A stretch of DNA of 64,000 nt from Chionoecetes opilio. Lineage: Eukaryota; Arthropoda; Malacostraca; Decapoda; Majidae. This document shows, one piece after another, positions 1 through 13,000 of the stretch (position 1 is the stretch's first letter; every line of letters starts with the position of its first letter). The stretch is taken from contig JACEEZ010002650.1 in the NCBI GenBank assembly GCA_016584305.1, positions 760,150 to 824,149 of the forward strand. Reading direction: 5' to 3'. The position numbers and the translations under genes are program-made. A model generated the notes under the pieces. The model saw nothing but the letters and a program-made list of their open reading frames with translations, had not been told where the DNA came from and ran no database searches.

Positions 1-351
1 TAAGAAGAAGCGTAGTATTCCCTTCTCCTGGCATTAAATATCAGTCAGTAAGCAGCAAGGGGGCAGGAGTTTTCACCTCGTTGAAAAAAACAGAGTACAG
101 GTATTAGTGGTATTTGCTGCCAGTGTAGCATCCTCACGCCTTGCCCTGTGGTGTGTGGTTAAGGCAGGGGCAGGCAGTGTTGTGTCCAGCCACCACACCC
201 ACCAGTACCCGCCTGACGCAGAGGTGTATGCACTGCCATGACCCTGATAGCTTGGCCTCTTAGTGACGGCTGTGATGGTGGTGGTGGTGTTAGTAAATAC
301 AACTGACATTAAGAAGAAGCGTAGTATTCCCTTCTCCTGGCATTAAATATC
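1..351. repeat. Direct repeat pair around a 267-bp spacer, intergenic or intronic
   Basis: The first 42 bases recur almost exactly at 310-351, giving a 309-bp spacing. The spacer holds a GGT/ACC-rich stretch near 275-295. This could be two units of a longer satellite cut by the window edge, or a target duplication around a small insertion. No terminal inverted repeats and no supported coding sequence were found. From 352 to 690 I see only AT-rich single-copy-looking sequence. Confidence 0.5.
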
Positions 352-689
352 CTGGCATTAATATAGTTTAGCCTTGAGTTACCATGACACAGGAAATATT
401 GACAACAGCAAACATGAAGATAGCCTAAATTCGTAGCCTAACACAATAGCCTAAATTCGTCCTCCTTTAGCATGCATTGAAAAGGAAAAGAAAGTCATTG
501 GTTAAGAAATGTAAAGCTGCTTATTGTTTAGTCTTTCATATTTCAGAATTACTGTATGTAGGAATTTTGAAATATATGAATGGAATAAGTAAGGCTGTTT
601 GCTTTAAGATTGAATGAGTGACAACAATAATACTGTATGTTTATCATCTTATGGTGTTACTTTCAATGTGTTTACTGTGCTTAGCTACA

Positions 690-1440
690 AAACATAGGTG
701 AGTTGGGTGTTTATTTATCATTTAATCCTTAATAGTGTTGCATGGCTATTTACTATGACCCTACAATGTTTTTATGACTACAATGTTATGTGTTACTTTG
801 TATGTATTTGCGACTTTGTATGTATTTGTACTTATGTGTGTAGCTAGAAAACATAGGTGAGTTGGGTGTTTATTTATCATTTAATCCTTCATAGTGTTGC
901 ATGGCTATTTACTATGATCCTAGTACATGTTTTTATGACTATAATGTTATGTGTTACTTTGTGTGTATTTGCGGCACTGTGTGTAGCGACAAAACATAGG
1001 TGAGTTGGGTGTTTATTCATCATTTAATTACTTCCTTGATAGTGGAGTTGGGTGTTTATTCATCATTTAATTACTTCCTTGATAGTGGAGTTGGGTGTTT
1101 ATTCATCATTTAATTACTTCCTTGATAGTGGAGTTGGGTGTTTATTCATCATTTAATTACTTCCTTGATAGTGGAGTTGGGTGTTTATTCATCATTAATT
1201 ACTTCCTTGATAGTGGAGTTGGGTGTTTATTCATCATTTAATTACTTCCTTGATAGTGGAGTTGGGTGTTTATTCATCATTTAAATTTCTTCCTTGATAG
1301 TGGAGTTGGGTGTTTATTCATCATTTAATTACTTCCTGATAGTGGAGTTGGGGTTTATTCATCATTTAATTACTTCCTTGATAGTGGAGTTGGGTGTTTA
1401 TTCATCATTTAATTATTTCCTTGATAGTGTTGCATGGCCA
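690..1440. repeat. Two-level tandem repeat: ~150-bp units seeding a 43-bp array
   Basis: Three diverged ~150-bp units start near 692, 843 and 985, each containing ACATAGGTGAGTTGGGTG. From about 1010 to 1432 a 43-bp sub-unit (GAGTTGGGTGTTTATTCATC onward to CTTGATAGTG) is repeated about ten times. The array then resumes the end of the long unit (TTGCATGGCCATTTATT). The array is therefore an internal expansion of part of the long unit. Each long unit holds an AG/GTGAGT word matching a 5' splice site consensus, but I cannot identify an exon next to it. The 375-nt open frame over the array (1294-1668) is a repeat artefact. Confidence 0.8.
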
Positions 1441-1931
1441 TTTATTACAACGTTATATTATTATTTCCAATACACCTGCATCACTGACTGCCTTGCTGTG
1501 CTGCCTCTATTTAACCCAGGCAGTGGTTATATTTGCAGGGTTTGTTTATTGACACTGTGTTTGCTGTGCTTCATTTCTTTTACAGTATATTCAACCTGTG
1601 CCAAAATGCTGATAACTAAGCTTACATATTACTTTTTAATTATCGTGATAAGCGCTGAATACCATTAGATATTATCTAAATATCTCATGCTTCTAAAGAT
1701 GTTCCCCTTCCCCACTGAGTATAAAATGAACACAAGTAACTATTAATCTACGCTAGTTTTAAGAAATTGCTCCAATAAGAAAAGCTGAATACCAACAGGC
1801 ATTACTTTGGCTCAAAAAATTAAGCTAAAAAAATTAGTTAAAAAAATGGCTCCAGTAAGGAAAGCAGAACACCGTTAGCCATAACCGTAATATCTCATGA
1901 TTCTAATAGTGTTTCCCCCCACTTCCCCCAG

Positions 1932-2073
1932 GAGCCCACAGCCCCTGCCAGCCCCAGCCCCCCCCAGCAGCAGGCCCCCCCCATCACAGAGCTGGTGGAG
2001 GCCGCACTCAAAGGTCTTCCCGGCCAGACAACACGCAGACCCACCTTTGACCTGGACTACATGAAGCTGATGG
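1932..2073 (+). CDS. Tubgcp6: Tubgcp6 exon (first visible)
   Basis: The exon follows a pyrimidine-rich CCCCCAG acceptor and precedes GTGAGC. It encodes 47 residues: a Pro/Gln-rich start (EPTAPASPSPPQQQ), then ITELVEAALKGL and FDLDYMKLM. It ends with one base left over (G), which joins the AC of the exon at 3258 to make Asp. This would be the end of the variable linker before GRIP2, a region long and poorly conserved in GCP6. The exon assignment rests on splice signals and phase continuity rather than on strong family similarity. Confidence 0.75.
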
Positions 2074-5000
2074 GTGAGCTGGCTTGTCAGTAACTTTGCT
2101 TAACATGACAAATACAGTCAACTCTTGATTTAACAGACCTCGATTCAACGGACTCCATCTCCTACCAGACAAGCGGACGAAGCCATTCCATAAGTCTGCT
2201 GCTTCAAAAATTTGTCCACGGCGGGAAACCCTCGTTTTCCCGGACTAATAGGGGGGAGCAATGGTCCGGGAATCGCAACAGTCCGAGGCCATTACCCACC
2301 CCTGGACGTTTATCCTACTCTAGTATTTACTGTCCGGCAACCGCCAATATCAACTACCCCGCCGCGGACTTTTACGTCACTTTGTTGTTGTTTTTAAGGC
2401 TGCGAGGATCCCTCGGGGAACACTATGAGCCCTGGTTATGTCCTATGATGCTATCACAGGCGCTGTAGTTGACCTGTCTTCCTCAGGAAGGCACAGGTGA
2501 AGCGGATGACAGCGTGTTGCCGGGAGGGGTGGACGCCAGCCGCCACCAGCAGGGTGGGCAGGTCACAGGTGGCGACGTTCAGGGCGAGGAGTTGAGAGCG
2601 TAGCACTACACGGTGGGAGTGGAAGTGCGGACACTACAGCAGAAAGTGTTCAATAGTCTCAGAGACGTTCCTGCACCAGGGGCAGTGGGGGTCAGGGGAC
2701 TGACGGAGGCGGTGCAGGTGAACCGCGAGTGTCGTGTGCCCAAATGTAAACAATACGACCGCTGAGCATGCTGCCACCTGGCGGGAGGCGCGGACACTGA
2801 CCAGGGGTGACAGGAGACGCTCGGACCGCCGGACAACTTTGTCAATTTACGGACTGGACCAGGCATTTGTCCGGGACTCTGACATATCCCCGGACCTCGG
2901 ATTTTGTCCGGCAAAGCCAATATCCGGGAAATGGAGGTCCGGGAAAACGAGGGTTGTGTGTATAACAGATTAAATCTGTTATATTCAGGAAAAATCCGGT
3001 AATAACTGTTTCCGACGTCCGTTATATTCGGGTCCGTTATAGAGAGGGTTTACTGTATTTAGTTTTTCTAAGACTAGGTTTCTTTTTTCCTTCTTTTTAT
3101 TTCTTGGTTACGTTAAGCCATCATACTTTGTAAATTTTGTTTTTATGGCTTTTGTATGAACTGTAACCTAAAGTGTATGCATCAATTTTATTTGTATTTT
3201 TGTGGTCAACTATCTATCTATTTATGTATCTATCTATGCATTGCCGTCGCCACACAGACCAGGAACCTCTACTGGACATTACTGGGAGTGCTCTGAGGGG
3301 GAAACCCAGTACTCGCCCTTCCACCACCACCACCACCACAGCCTCCACCACAGCCTCCACCACAGCCTCCGCCCCCTCCACCCTAGAGCTCTCCTGTGTC
3401 CCTGTCTACTTCATCCGCACCATCAGAATGCACCTCATGACACAGTGAGTTATCTGATCTGTGACTAAACAGTTTAAACAGTTTTACTCTAGAAATGTTA
3501 GATATTTACCATACTACAGATACATATACAGGGAGGTCCCGAAGATACGAGCAGTTAGGTTCCATCTGGCATACTCGTAAAGCGAAATCTCGTATAATGA
3601 AACACATAACTAATGGTAAAATATAGGTTTGGTTCCAGGACCCAATCAATAAAAAATAAAAAAAAAAAATAAAAAAAGACATGTTTTTCAAGCTAAAATA
3701 AACTATAGCAAACACAACAAACACACAGCGTCTATATTACCCACACTGTACTACCTATTCTGTAGAAAAAGCATTCTGAAAGAGAAAATAGCACACAAAA
3801 TAACATAACTGCACATTAATTAAACATAAAACATGCATAACAAGCAAAAAAGACGTTGTAATGTAGGGGACGCCGCGTGATACAAAAGAAGGTAGTGTAG
3901 CAGTCCCAAGGTTGGAGCCGCACACCTGGCTAATTACCACTAAATGTCAGGCCGTGCCATATGCTTAATTACCCTTCAGGTCACTCCTTGCTACGGGTGA
4001 CCTGACTGCGGTCCCAAGGTTGGGGCAGCACACCTGCTAATTACCACTAAATGTCAGGCCGCGCCATATGCTTAATTACCCTTCAGGTCAGGGCTTGCTA
4101 GGGGTGACCTGACTGCGGTCCCAAGGTTGGAGCCGCACACCTGGCTAATTACCACTAAATGTCAGGCCGCGCCATATGCTTAATTACCCTTCAGGTCAGG
4201 GCTTGCTAGGGGTGACCTGACTGCGGTCCCAAGGTTGGAGCCGCACACCTGCTAATTACCACTAAATGTCAGGCCGCGCCATATGCTTAATTACCCTTCA
4301 GGTCACGGCTTGCTAGGGGTGACCTGACTGCGGTCCCAAGGTTGGGGCCGCACACCTGCTAATTACCCCTAAATGTCAGGCCGCGCCATATGCTTAATTA
4401 CCCTTCAGGTCAGGGCTTGCTAGGGGTGACCTGACTGCGGTCAACCAAATGGGAGTGGTAGGGCGTGCATTTTGAACTTGATAATTTTACTCACCCCAGT
4501 TTGAATGTCGTATCATTGGATTTTCGATCTCGTATATTGAAAATAGACCCTAATTTACACATCTCGTATCATCGGATTCTCGTATACCGAATGCTCGTAT
4601 AACGGGACCTCCCTGTACATACAGTCATTGGTGTTATGAGTGATGTAATTATCTTATTCATCATTTCTTCATTGATGTATTTAAAGATAATTCTCATATT
4701 CACTTACAGGATTTGCATATTTCTTACTTTTTTCATTGCTATGGTTTCCTGGTGATGGTCTGTTTATGGTAACTACAGGACTTCTAAATCTTTCTCCTTG
4801 TTAGCATGTAAACTCTTGATTCCTATTTGGAAGTAATGGTAACTTTTGTTTTCTAGTTGTCTATAGTCCCAATTAGACCAGTCCCAGTATTAGACCAGTG
4901 TCCTCCTCGGGACACACTCATTGTCTTGGGCGACTTCAATGCTACTACTGGCACTGTGAGAGATGGCTACGAGTTATGTGTTGGTCCCCATGGCTCCGGT

Positions 5001-8000
5001 ATCAGAAACACCAACAGTTCTCTGCTTCTGAACTTTGCAAGGTCCAGAAGGTTGAGAATGGACCCTACCCATAACTACGTCACGGTTTGTTTACATCGGT
5101 GCATTGTGGGGATAAGGCGGGGTCGCCGCGGGTGGACCTACGAAGGGAAAACTACGGCGATGGAAGAATTTAGAGTTATTTTGCGCGAAATTGATATTCC
5201 AGGTGCTATATTACTGTGCTCTGTTCTCGCTGACAACACTATAGAGAAGACCTGAGGTAATCCGTTCCCGATTTGTGTAGAGACAAAAATATCAGTAGAC
5301 GACAGTACCATGCAGGTACCAGGAGGCGAGGATGGGTAATGTCACCGTGGTTATGCAACTTGTTTATGGATGGAGTAATAAGATAAATCAAAGCAAAGGT
5401 TGGTGATGTTGGTATAGACTCAAAAGAGTATTCATTGGCTCAAGTAACACTTAAACCATGATGTAGCACTAACTATTATGAGGAAAGGCAACAAAAGGAA
5501 CTCAATTAATAAGGTATTTTAATACTATCATAACCATGAATATGTACAGCCTACAAAGAGAAGACTACGACGATGAAAAAAATTTGAGTTGTTTTGGGCG
5601 AAATTGATATTCCAGGTGCTATAGTTCCGTGCTCGCTGACAACATAGAGAAGACCTGAGGTCATGGTTGATGTGCGAAGGCTTCTAAACCAGGAAAACAG
5701 TCACAGCAGAGTCTCATTAAGAAGTAAGCAAGTGGTAGGGACACATTACGTACCTACCAGTTGCTTACCTTTTGACGAGGCTCTGTTATGACTCTGTTTT
5801 CTTGATTTAGAAGCCTCTGCACATCAGCCATTACCTCAGGTCTTCTCTATAGTGTTGTCAGCGAGAACAGAGCACAGTAATATAGCACCTGGAATATCAA
5901 TTTCGCGCAAAATAACTCTAAATTCTTCCATCGCCGTAGTTTTCCCTTCGTAGGTCCGCCCGCGGCGACCCCGCCTTATCCCCACAATGCACCGATGTAA
6001 ACAAACCGTGACGTAGTTATGTCTGGGGCCCATTGCAGGTTCTTGGTATCAGAGACCAGAGCTGCACCGCTGGACATGGTATAGTAATGCCGGAGGGGTA
6101 GCTAAGGAGATCGACCACATCCTCATTAGTACTCGTTGGAGGATCCTCCAGAACTGCAGGGTTTACCGGAGTGCTGAGTTCTTTGGAACAGATCACAGAC
6201 TTGTTGCTACACTTAAGCTTCATGTCAAGTCCAGAAGAATCTCAAGAGGTAACCATACTGTGTTTCATCTTGAGAAACTGAAGGACTTGACATGTGCTCA
6301 TGAGTATGCGGTGGCAGTCTCAAATCGGTTTGATGTGCTCGGTGCTCTCGGGGACCCTGTAGAACTGTGGGATACCTTCAAACGTGAAACTCTACAGGCT
6401 GCCAAGGAGTGTATTGGGGAGCGCCCGAGGTCAAGGCGTGGTTTTGTCTCGACGGAGACGCTGGAGAAAATAGAGGAGAGTCGCGCTGCCAGGCTGGCTG
6501 GGAACCGGGACCAGCACAGGGCTCTGTCATGCCGGACTAGAACCCTCCTGAGGAGAGACAAGGAGAGGTATGTCAGGAGTCTCGCTGAGGATGTCGAGGG
6601 TCATTTACTAATGACCTCCGACCCGCCTACCGAGCCCTGAAAAAGCTCCGTTCCAAGTCTCCTTCTCGGGCGAGTGCTATTCGAACAGCAGATGGGCACC
6701 TCGTGTCGGACATGGATGGGCAGATGGCTCGTTGGGCTGAGTACTTTGGGCAGTTGTTCACGGTGGACCCTCCAACTGAGCAGCTTCACACCACTGGGTT
6801 ACAGGCAGTGGATGCCGATCCTCCCATTGACGAAACCGCACCCTCTCTTGACGAAGTCAGAGAGGCTGTAGCAAAGTTGAGGGGTGGAAAGGCATCTGGT
6901 GTTTGTAATATCAGTGCGGAGCTCCTCAAAGCTGGGGGTGAGGCCATAATCCGCGGGTTGCATGCTGTCCTGACTGCCGTGTGGCAATCAGGTACCATTC
7001 CTCCTGACTGGAAAAGGGGGCTGGTCGTCCCTATCTGGAAAGGGAAAGGGGACCGTCAGGACTGCAACAATTACCGCGGTATTACACTGCTCAGCTTACC
7101 AGGCAAGGTGCTTGCCCATCTATTGCTGACACGAATTCGCAGTCATCTGGTGAAGCATCAGAGACCTCAGCAGTCTGGGTTCACGCCTGATAAGTCAACA
7201 ACGGACCGTATCCTAGCGCTTCGTGTCCTGGTGGAACGCCGACGTGAGTTTCGACAGGGGATGCTTGCAGCCTATGTTGATCTCAAGAAGGCGTTTGACT
7301 CAGTGCATCGTGAGTCACTCTGGGATCTTCTGCGACTTCGTGGGATTCCTGCAAGGACTATTGGTTTGATAACTGGTCTGTATTCTGGGACTGAGAGTGC
7401 TGTGAAGTGTGGGGCAGGTGTATCCAGCTTCTTTCCTGTGAATACAGGAGTGAGGCAAGGGTGCGTCCTTGCCCCATCACTTTTCAACGCTTGTATGGAC
7501 TGGGTATTGGACAAGGTTGTAGATCAAAGTGATTGTGGAGCATCCGTCAGCAACACCAAGATCACTGATCTTGTTTTTGCCGATGATGCAGTAATCTTTG
7601 CTGAGTCGCTGGAGGTCCTGGTGATGGCTCTCGAGGCGCTGCACGAGGAGGCAAAGCCTTTGGGACTTGAGGTCTCCTGGCTCAAGACCAAGGTCCAGGT
7701 GTTTGGAGACTTACTAGATGAAGCAGTACAGTCTGTTCATGCGTGTGGCGAGGACATTGAGATCTTGGAAAGTTTTACATACCTTGGTAGCGCAGTCCAT
7801 AATGACGGCGGGTCACGTCAAGAAGTCTTACGGCGGATTGGCATAGCCACGGTGTTATGGACTCGCTCAGCGGGAGTATTTGGCGTTGTCGGTACCTGTG
7901 CAGGAGGACAAAGATCCGGATCTTCAAGTCGCTTGTGATCCCTGTCTTACTCTATGGTTGTGAGACATGGACACTAAATAGTGACTTGAAGAAACGAATC

Positions 8001-10005
8001 AATGCCTTTGGTAATAAGTGTCTTCGCAGAATCATGGGGTATCGCTGGGATGATTACGTGTCAAATCAGCGATTGCACCGTGAGACTGAATCGAGGCCTA
8101 TTACCTGCATAGTCCGTCAGCACCAACTTCGGTTATATGGGCATGTGGCACGCTACCCTGAAACCGATCCTTCCCATCGGGTTGTATCTGTAAGAGACAA
8201 TCCGGCGTGGAGGAGGCCAAGGGGGCGCCCACAAGGCTTGTGGCTGGGGCAAATTGATGTTTATTGTCGAGAGCTGCTTGGTATGGGAAAGGAGCCTGCA
8301 TGGGAATTCGCGCGTGGTGACACCCGGGAGTGGCGTCGTAGGGTGGGCGAGGCGACGCGCCCCCCGGCGTATGCCCCCAATGATTGATTGATAGTCCCAA
8401 TCAGGCCTTCTTACCTTTCTTCAAAGTGCATGTACTATATTCTATTTTAGATTTTTTCTTATTTTATTTATTCATATATTTTTCTGTGTGTGTATATTTT
8501 CCTAGTTGTGATATAGGGGAAATGAGTTAATACACTGGTGAGGTCCCGTCTCCTTGTCTCAATGGGTCAATCTTAGCTTTAAAAACATGAATACTTTTGG
8601 CATCTATAATTTCACTGTCCAGGCTATTCCACATATCAATGCACCGATAGGGAAAACTGTACTTCTTGATGTCCTTCAAGCACCTTGTCTTGTTAAGCTT
8701 CTTATGACCTCTTGTGGCTCCTACATACATGTCCTCTTTGTCATTTCTCTCCATTCCTGACATGGCTCTATACATTGCTGTCAAGTCTCCTCTTTTTCTG
8801 CTTTCTTCCAATGATGGCAACCACAATTTCCTCAGCCTCTCCTCATAAGTCAGGTCTGACAGGCTGGAAACACTCTTTGTGGCTGTCCTCTGTAGTCTTT
8901 CTGTCTGTGTAGTTTTTATCACAGGGATCTGGCCAAGGGCACAACAAAAATGGGTAACACAAAGCCCGCTTAGTTGCCAGTCCCTATAAAGAAGGCAGTA
9001 AGAGAATAAAATAAAAACAAAGGGGTGAGCCAATTTAGTTCGGGAGGTGTCTTGTTACTCTTCTTTTGAAAAGATTTAAGTCATAGGAAAGTGGAAAAAT
9101 AGAAACAGGAAGAGAGTTCCAGAGTTTACCAGTGAAAGGGAGGAAAGAGTAAAAAGACTGATTAACTCTTGCATTAGGAAGATGGACAGAATAGGGATGG
9201 GAATGAGTAGAAAGTCTTGTGCAGCGAGGCCGCGGGAGTGGGGGAGGCATGCAGTTAGAAAGTTCAGAAGAGCAGTGAGCATGAAAATAACGGTAGAAGA
9301 GAGCAAGAGAAGCAACATTGCGGCGGTGATTTAAAGATTGAAGACAGTCAGTCAGAGGAGAGGAGTTGATGAGACAAAAAGCTTTGGACTCAACCCTGTT
9401 TAGGAGAGCTGTACAACCCCCTGTTTAGGAGAGCTGTATGCGTGGATCCTCCCCAAACATGTGAGACATACTCCATACATGGGCGGATAAGGCCCCTGTA
9501 GAGAGCAAGCAATTGGGAGGGAGAAAAAAAAGGACGCAGACGCCACAGCACACCTAACTTCTTAGAAGCTGTTTTAGCAAGAGATGAGATGTGAGATTTC
9601 CAGTTCAGATTTTTAGTAAAGGATAGTCCTAGAATGTTCATTGTAGAAGAAGGAGACAGTTGAGTGTCATTGAAGAAGAGGGGATAGTTATCTGGTAGGT
9701 TTTGTCGAGTAGATAAGTGAAGAAATTGGGTTTTAGAGGCATTGAACAAAACAAGGTTTGCTTTGCCCCAATCAGAAATAATAGAAAGATCAGAAGTTAG
9801 GCGCTCGGTGGCATCTCTCCGTGAATCACTTAGTTCCTGTTGAGTTGGAGGTCTAATAAGCGACGTGTGGGTGCATACATTCACAGATTGGCGTCTATTT
9901 CTATCCTATTCTCATCTCCATGTTCACCTGTCATGGTATTTCATTGTATTTATTTATTCATGTATTCTTTTCTTTTCTATCTGTGTGTGTGTGCGTGTGT
10001 GTGTG

Positions 10006-10046
<41 letters not shown>

Positions 10047-13000
10047 GTGTGTGTGTGTGCGTGTGTGTGTGGTGTGCGTGGGTTCATAGACTCTTCTTTG
10101 TCACTACTACAGGAGGCTTGTGTTCTGTGTGTTCATTTTTCCTCTGTGTGTGTGTGTGTGTGTGTATGTATGTGTGTATTTACCTAGTTGTAACATATAG
10201 GAAAAGAGTTATGCTCGTACTGTCCCGTCTCTAAATCTACTATTATCCAGCTTGCCTTTGAAGTCCTGAATACTTCTTGCATTAATCACTTTTGCATCAA
10301 GGTTGTTCCAGGCTTCTAGGCTTCTATACGGGAAGCTGTATTTTTTTATATCCCTCTTGCATGTTGTCCTTTTCAATTTCTTCTCATAACCTCTTGTACT
10401 TCTGTCGTCCCACACAAACAGATAATTTCTATCAATTTTTTCCAGGCCCATTGATGCTCTATACACTGCTATAAAATCTCCCCTTTCTCTTCTTTTCTCA
10501 AGTGTTGGGAGTTTTAGTCTTGAAAGTCTTTTTTCATGTTAAATCTCTCAGGCTTGGAGCCATTTTTGTGGCTGCTCTTTGTATTCTCTCAATCTTGCTT
10601 ATATCCTTCTTTTTATGTGGTGACCAAATCACTGCCGCATATTCCAACCTTGGTCGAATCAGAGATGTTATCAATTTCTTGATCTCTTCATCCAGATATT
10701 TGAATGCCATTCTTATATTCCTCAGCAACTGGTATGTATCTCCTGTGATCTTGTTTATATGCTTCTCTGGTGACAAATTGTCCTTAATCCATACTCCCAG
10801 ATCTTTTTCGACCTTTGTTTTGATTATCCATTCGTTTCCCATCGAATACTTTCCTCTCTGTCTCTTTTTGCTACTGCCCATTTCCATCACTTTACACTTT
10901 TTGGCATTAAACTCCATTTCCCATATTTGACACCATCTGAAAATCTTATCTAGATCCTTTTGTAAATCCTCACAGTCCTCTTTACTTTCTACTTTTCTTA
11001 GTAATTTAGCATCATCAGCGAATAAACTCATATAACTGTTTACTCCTTCTGCCATATCATTTACATAGACCAAGAACATCACTGGGGCCAATACTGATCC
11101 TTGAGGAACTCCACTTATCACACTGCACCATTCTGATTTTTGATCTTTTATTACTGTTCTCATATCTCTGTTGCTCAAAAAGTCTTCCATCCACTTCAGC
11201 AAACCACTCTTCAATCCTACATGTTCTAGCTTCCAGAGCAGTCTCTTATGAGGTACCTTGTCAAATGCCTTCTTTAGGTCCAAGTATATGCAATCGACCC
11301 ACCCCTCTCTTTCCTGTGTCACATCGATCACTCGAGTAAAAGCTCAATAGATTTGTTGTACATGACATTCCTCCTCTAAATCCAAACTGGCCACCTGCAA
11401 GTGTGTTTGTCTCTTCCAAATATTTCAACCATCTGTCCTTCACAATTTTTTCACACATTTTTGCCACTACACTTGTTAATGATACTGGCCTGTAATTTAA
11501 TGGTTCTTCTTTGTCACCTCCTTTGTGAATTGGCACAATATTTGCTCTTTTCTAATCAAGCAGGACTCTGCTCTCCTTGAGGGAACTCTCAATTACACTA
11601 TGTAATTTTCCTGCTAGTTGGTTACTGCACTCTTTCATTATCCAGTTGGACACTCCATCTGGACCCGGGGCTTTTCTCACATCTTGACTTTCCATTAGCC
11701 TTTTTACTTCTATTACGTCTACTTTTATGTCTTCCATTATATTTTCTTTTGCTATTATATTTTTTCGTTTTAAATTCACTTTCTCTTGTAAATACAGTCT
11801 GTAAGCACTTATTCATCACCTCGGCCTGTTGTAATGCATCTTCATACACTATGCCTTCTACCTTCAGCTTATCTATTCCTTCCTTGTTTTTCATTTTTCC
11901 ATTGATATATCTATAGAAAAGTTTCGGTTCATTCTTACATTTTTCTATTATATTCCTCTCATAGTTACTTTCTTCTTCTCTTCGGATTCTTACATATTCA
12001 TTTCTAGTTGTTTTGTACTTCTCCCAAAGGTTGCTGCCACCTTTTTTCCTCCAACTATTCCATGTTTTTTCTCTTTCTAGTCTTGCTAATTCACATTTTC
12101 TGTTAAACCATTCATTTTTTTTCTTTTCTCTGATAACTAACCTTGGAACATAACTATTTATTCCTTCGGTGTAAATTCGGATGAACTCATCCCATTTTTT
12201 CTGGGTACTCGTTGCTGCATGGAAATTACTCCAGTCTGTCTCTCCGAAGAATGTTCTTAATCCGTCAAAGTCTGCTTTTCCATAATTGTATCTTCCTTTC
12301 TTGTGTTCTTCTTTTCTCCCCTCCTTTTTGCTATCATTTATTTCAAATTCAATAAGTACATGGTCGCTCTTTCCAAGTGGGCACAAAAAATTACAGTACT
12401 GTAAAAGCATAAAAACTACATTTACCAGTGAACGGGTAGCAGCAGGCATGTAATCCAAGGAGAGGGGAGCCTTGTTGTAACATGTAGAAGATGTTAGGGG
12501 GACTCAGTCGCATTTTAACACTGGTATCACTTTAATCACAACTCTGTACTGTATTGTATACAGTACTGTACCTGTACAACTTAATTTTACATCACTTGAG
12601 CACTTAATTACTGCAACACTATGCCCTGCCCATTAACTCTACCTTCGACTGCGAGTGCATCGGAGGACACAGGGGGCGGCAGGAGCCTCTAATTACAGGC
12701 GTCACTATAACAATCCTGCCTGCGCCACCACAGGTGAGGGCCAACCATCACAGCCCTCGAGTGAGCCTCCAGGGCCTACCATCCCACCCATGGAGCTCAC
12801 TACCTACACGCGCTATAGGCATAGGTGTAAAAAAAAAAAAAAAAAAGTATAAAAAAAAAAAAAAAACAGCTTGTCTTTGCCATGCCGAGTTATATCAAAT
12901 TCCGAGTTATACAGTGCCGAGTTATAAGGCTTTGACTGTACTTCCAGTTCTTTCGTCAATAGTAGGTCTAGTCTTGATGGTTCTTCGCTACCTCTGAATC

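Larger units (their letters stand above)
4877..8390 (+). mobile_element. 5'-truncated RTE-like LINE insertion
   Basis: The element runs from the middle of the endonuclease domain to a short (ATTG)n tail, and is bracketed by a 14-bp duplication (4863-4876, 8391-8404). Tails of short tandem repeats are typical of the RTE group. The C-terminal region (YGCETW, RRIMGYRW, ARYPETDP) is the kind found in RTE/BovB-related LINEs. It is interrupted at about 5056-6031 by a foldback TIR element. It lies in the Tubgcp6 intron after exon 3258-3444. Confidence 0.85.

Noticed and set aside
4857..5255. Independent 132-residue host gene
   Set aside because: It is the RTE endonuclease fragment reading into the left arm of the foldback element; the second half reappears inverted at 5836-6033.
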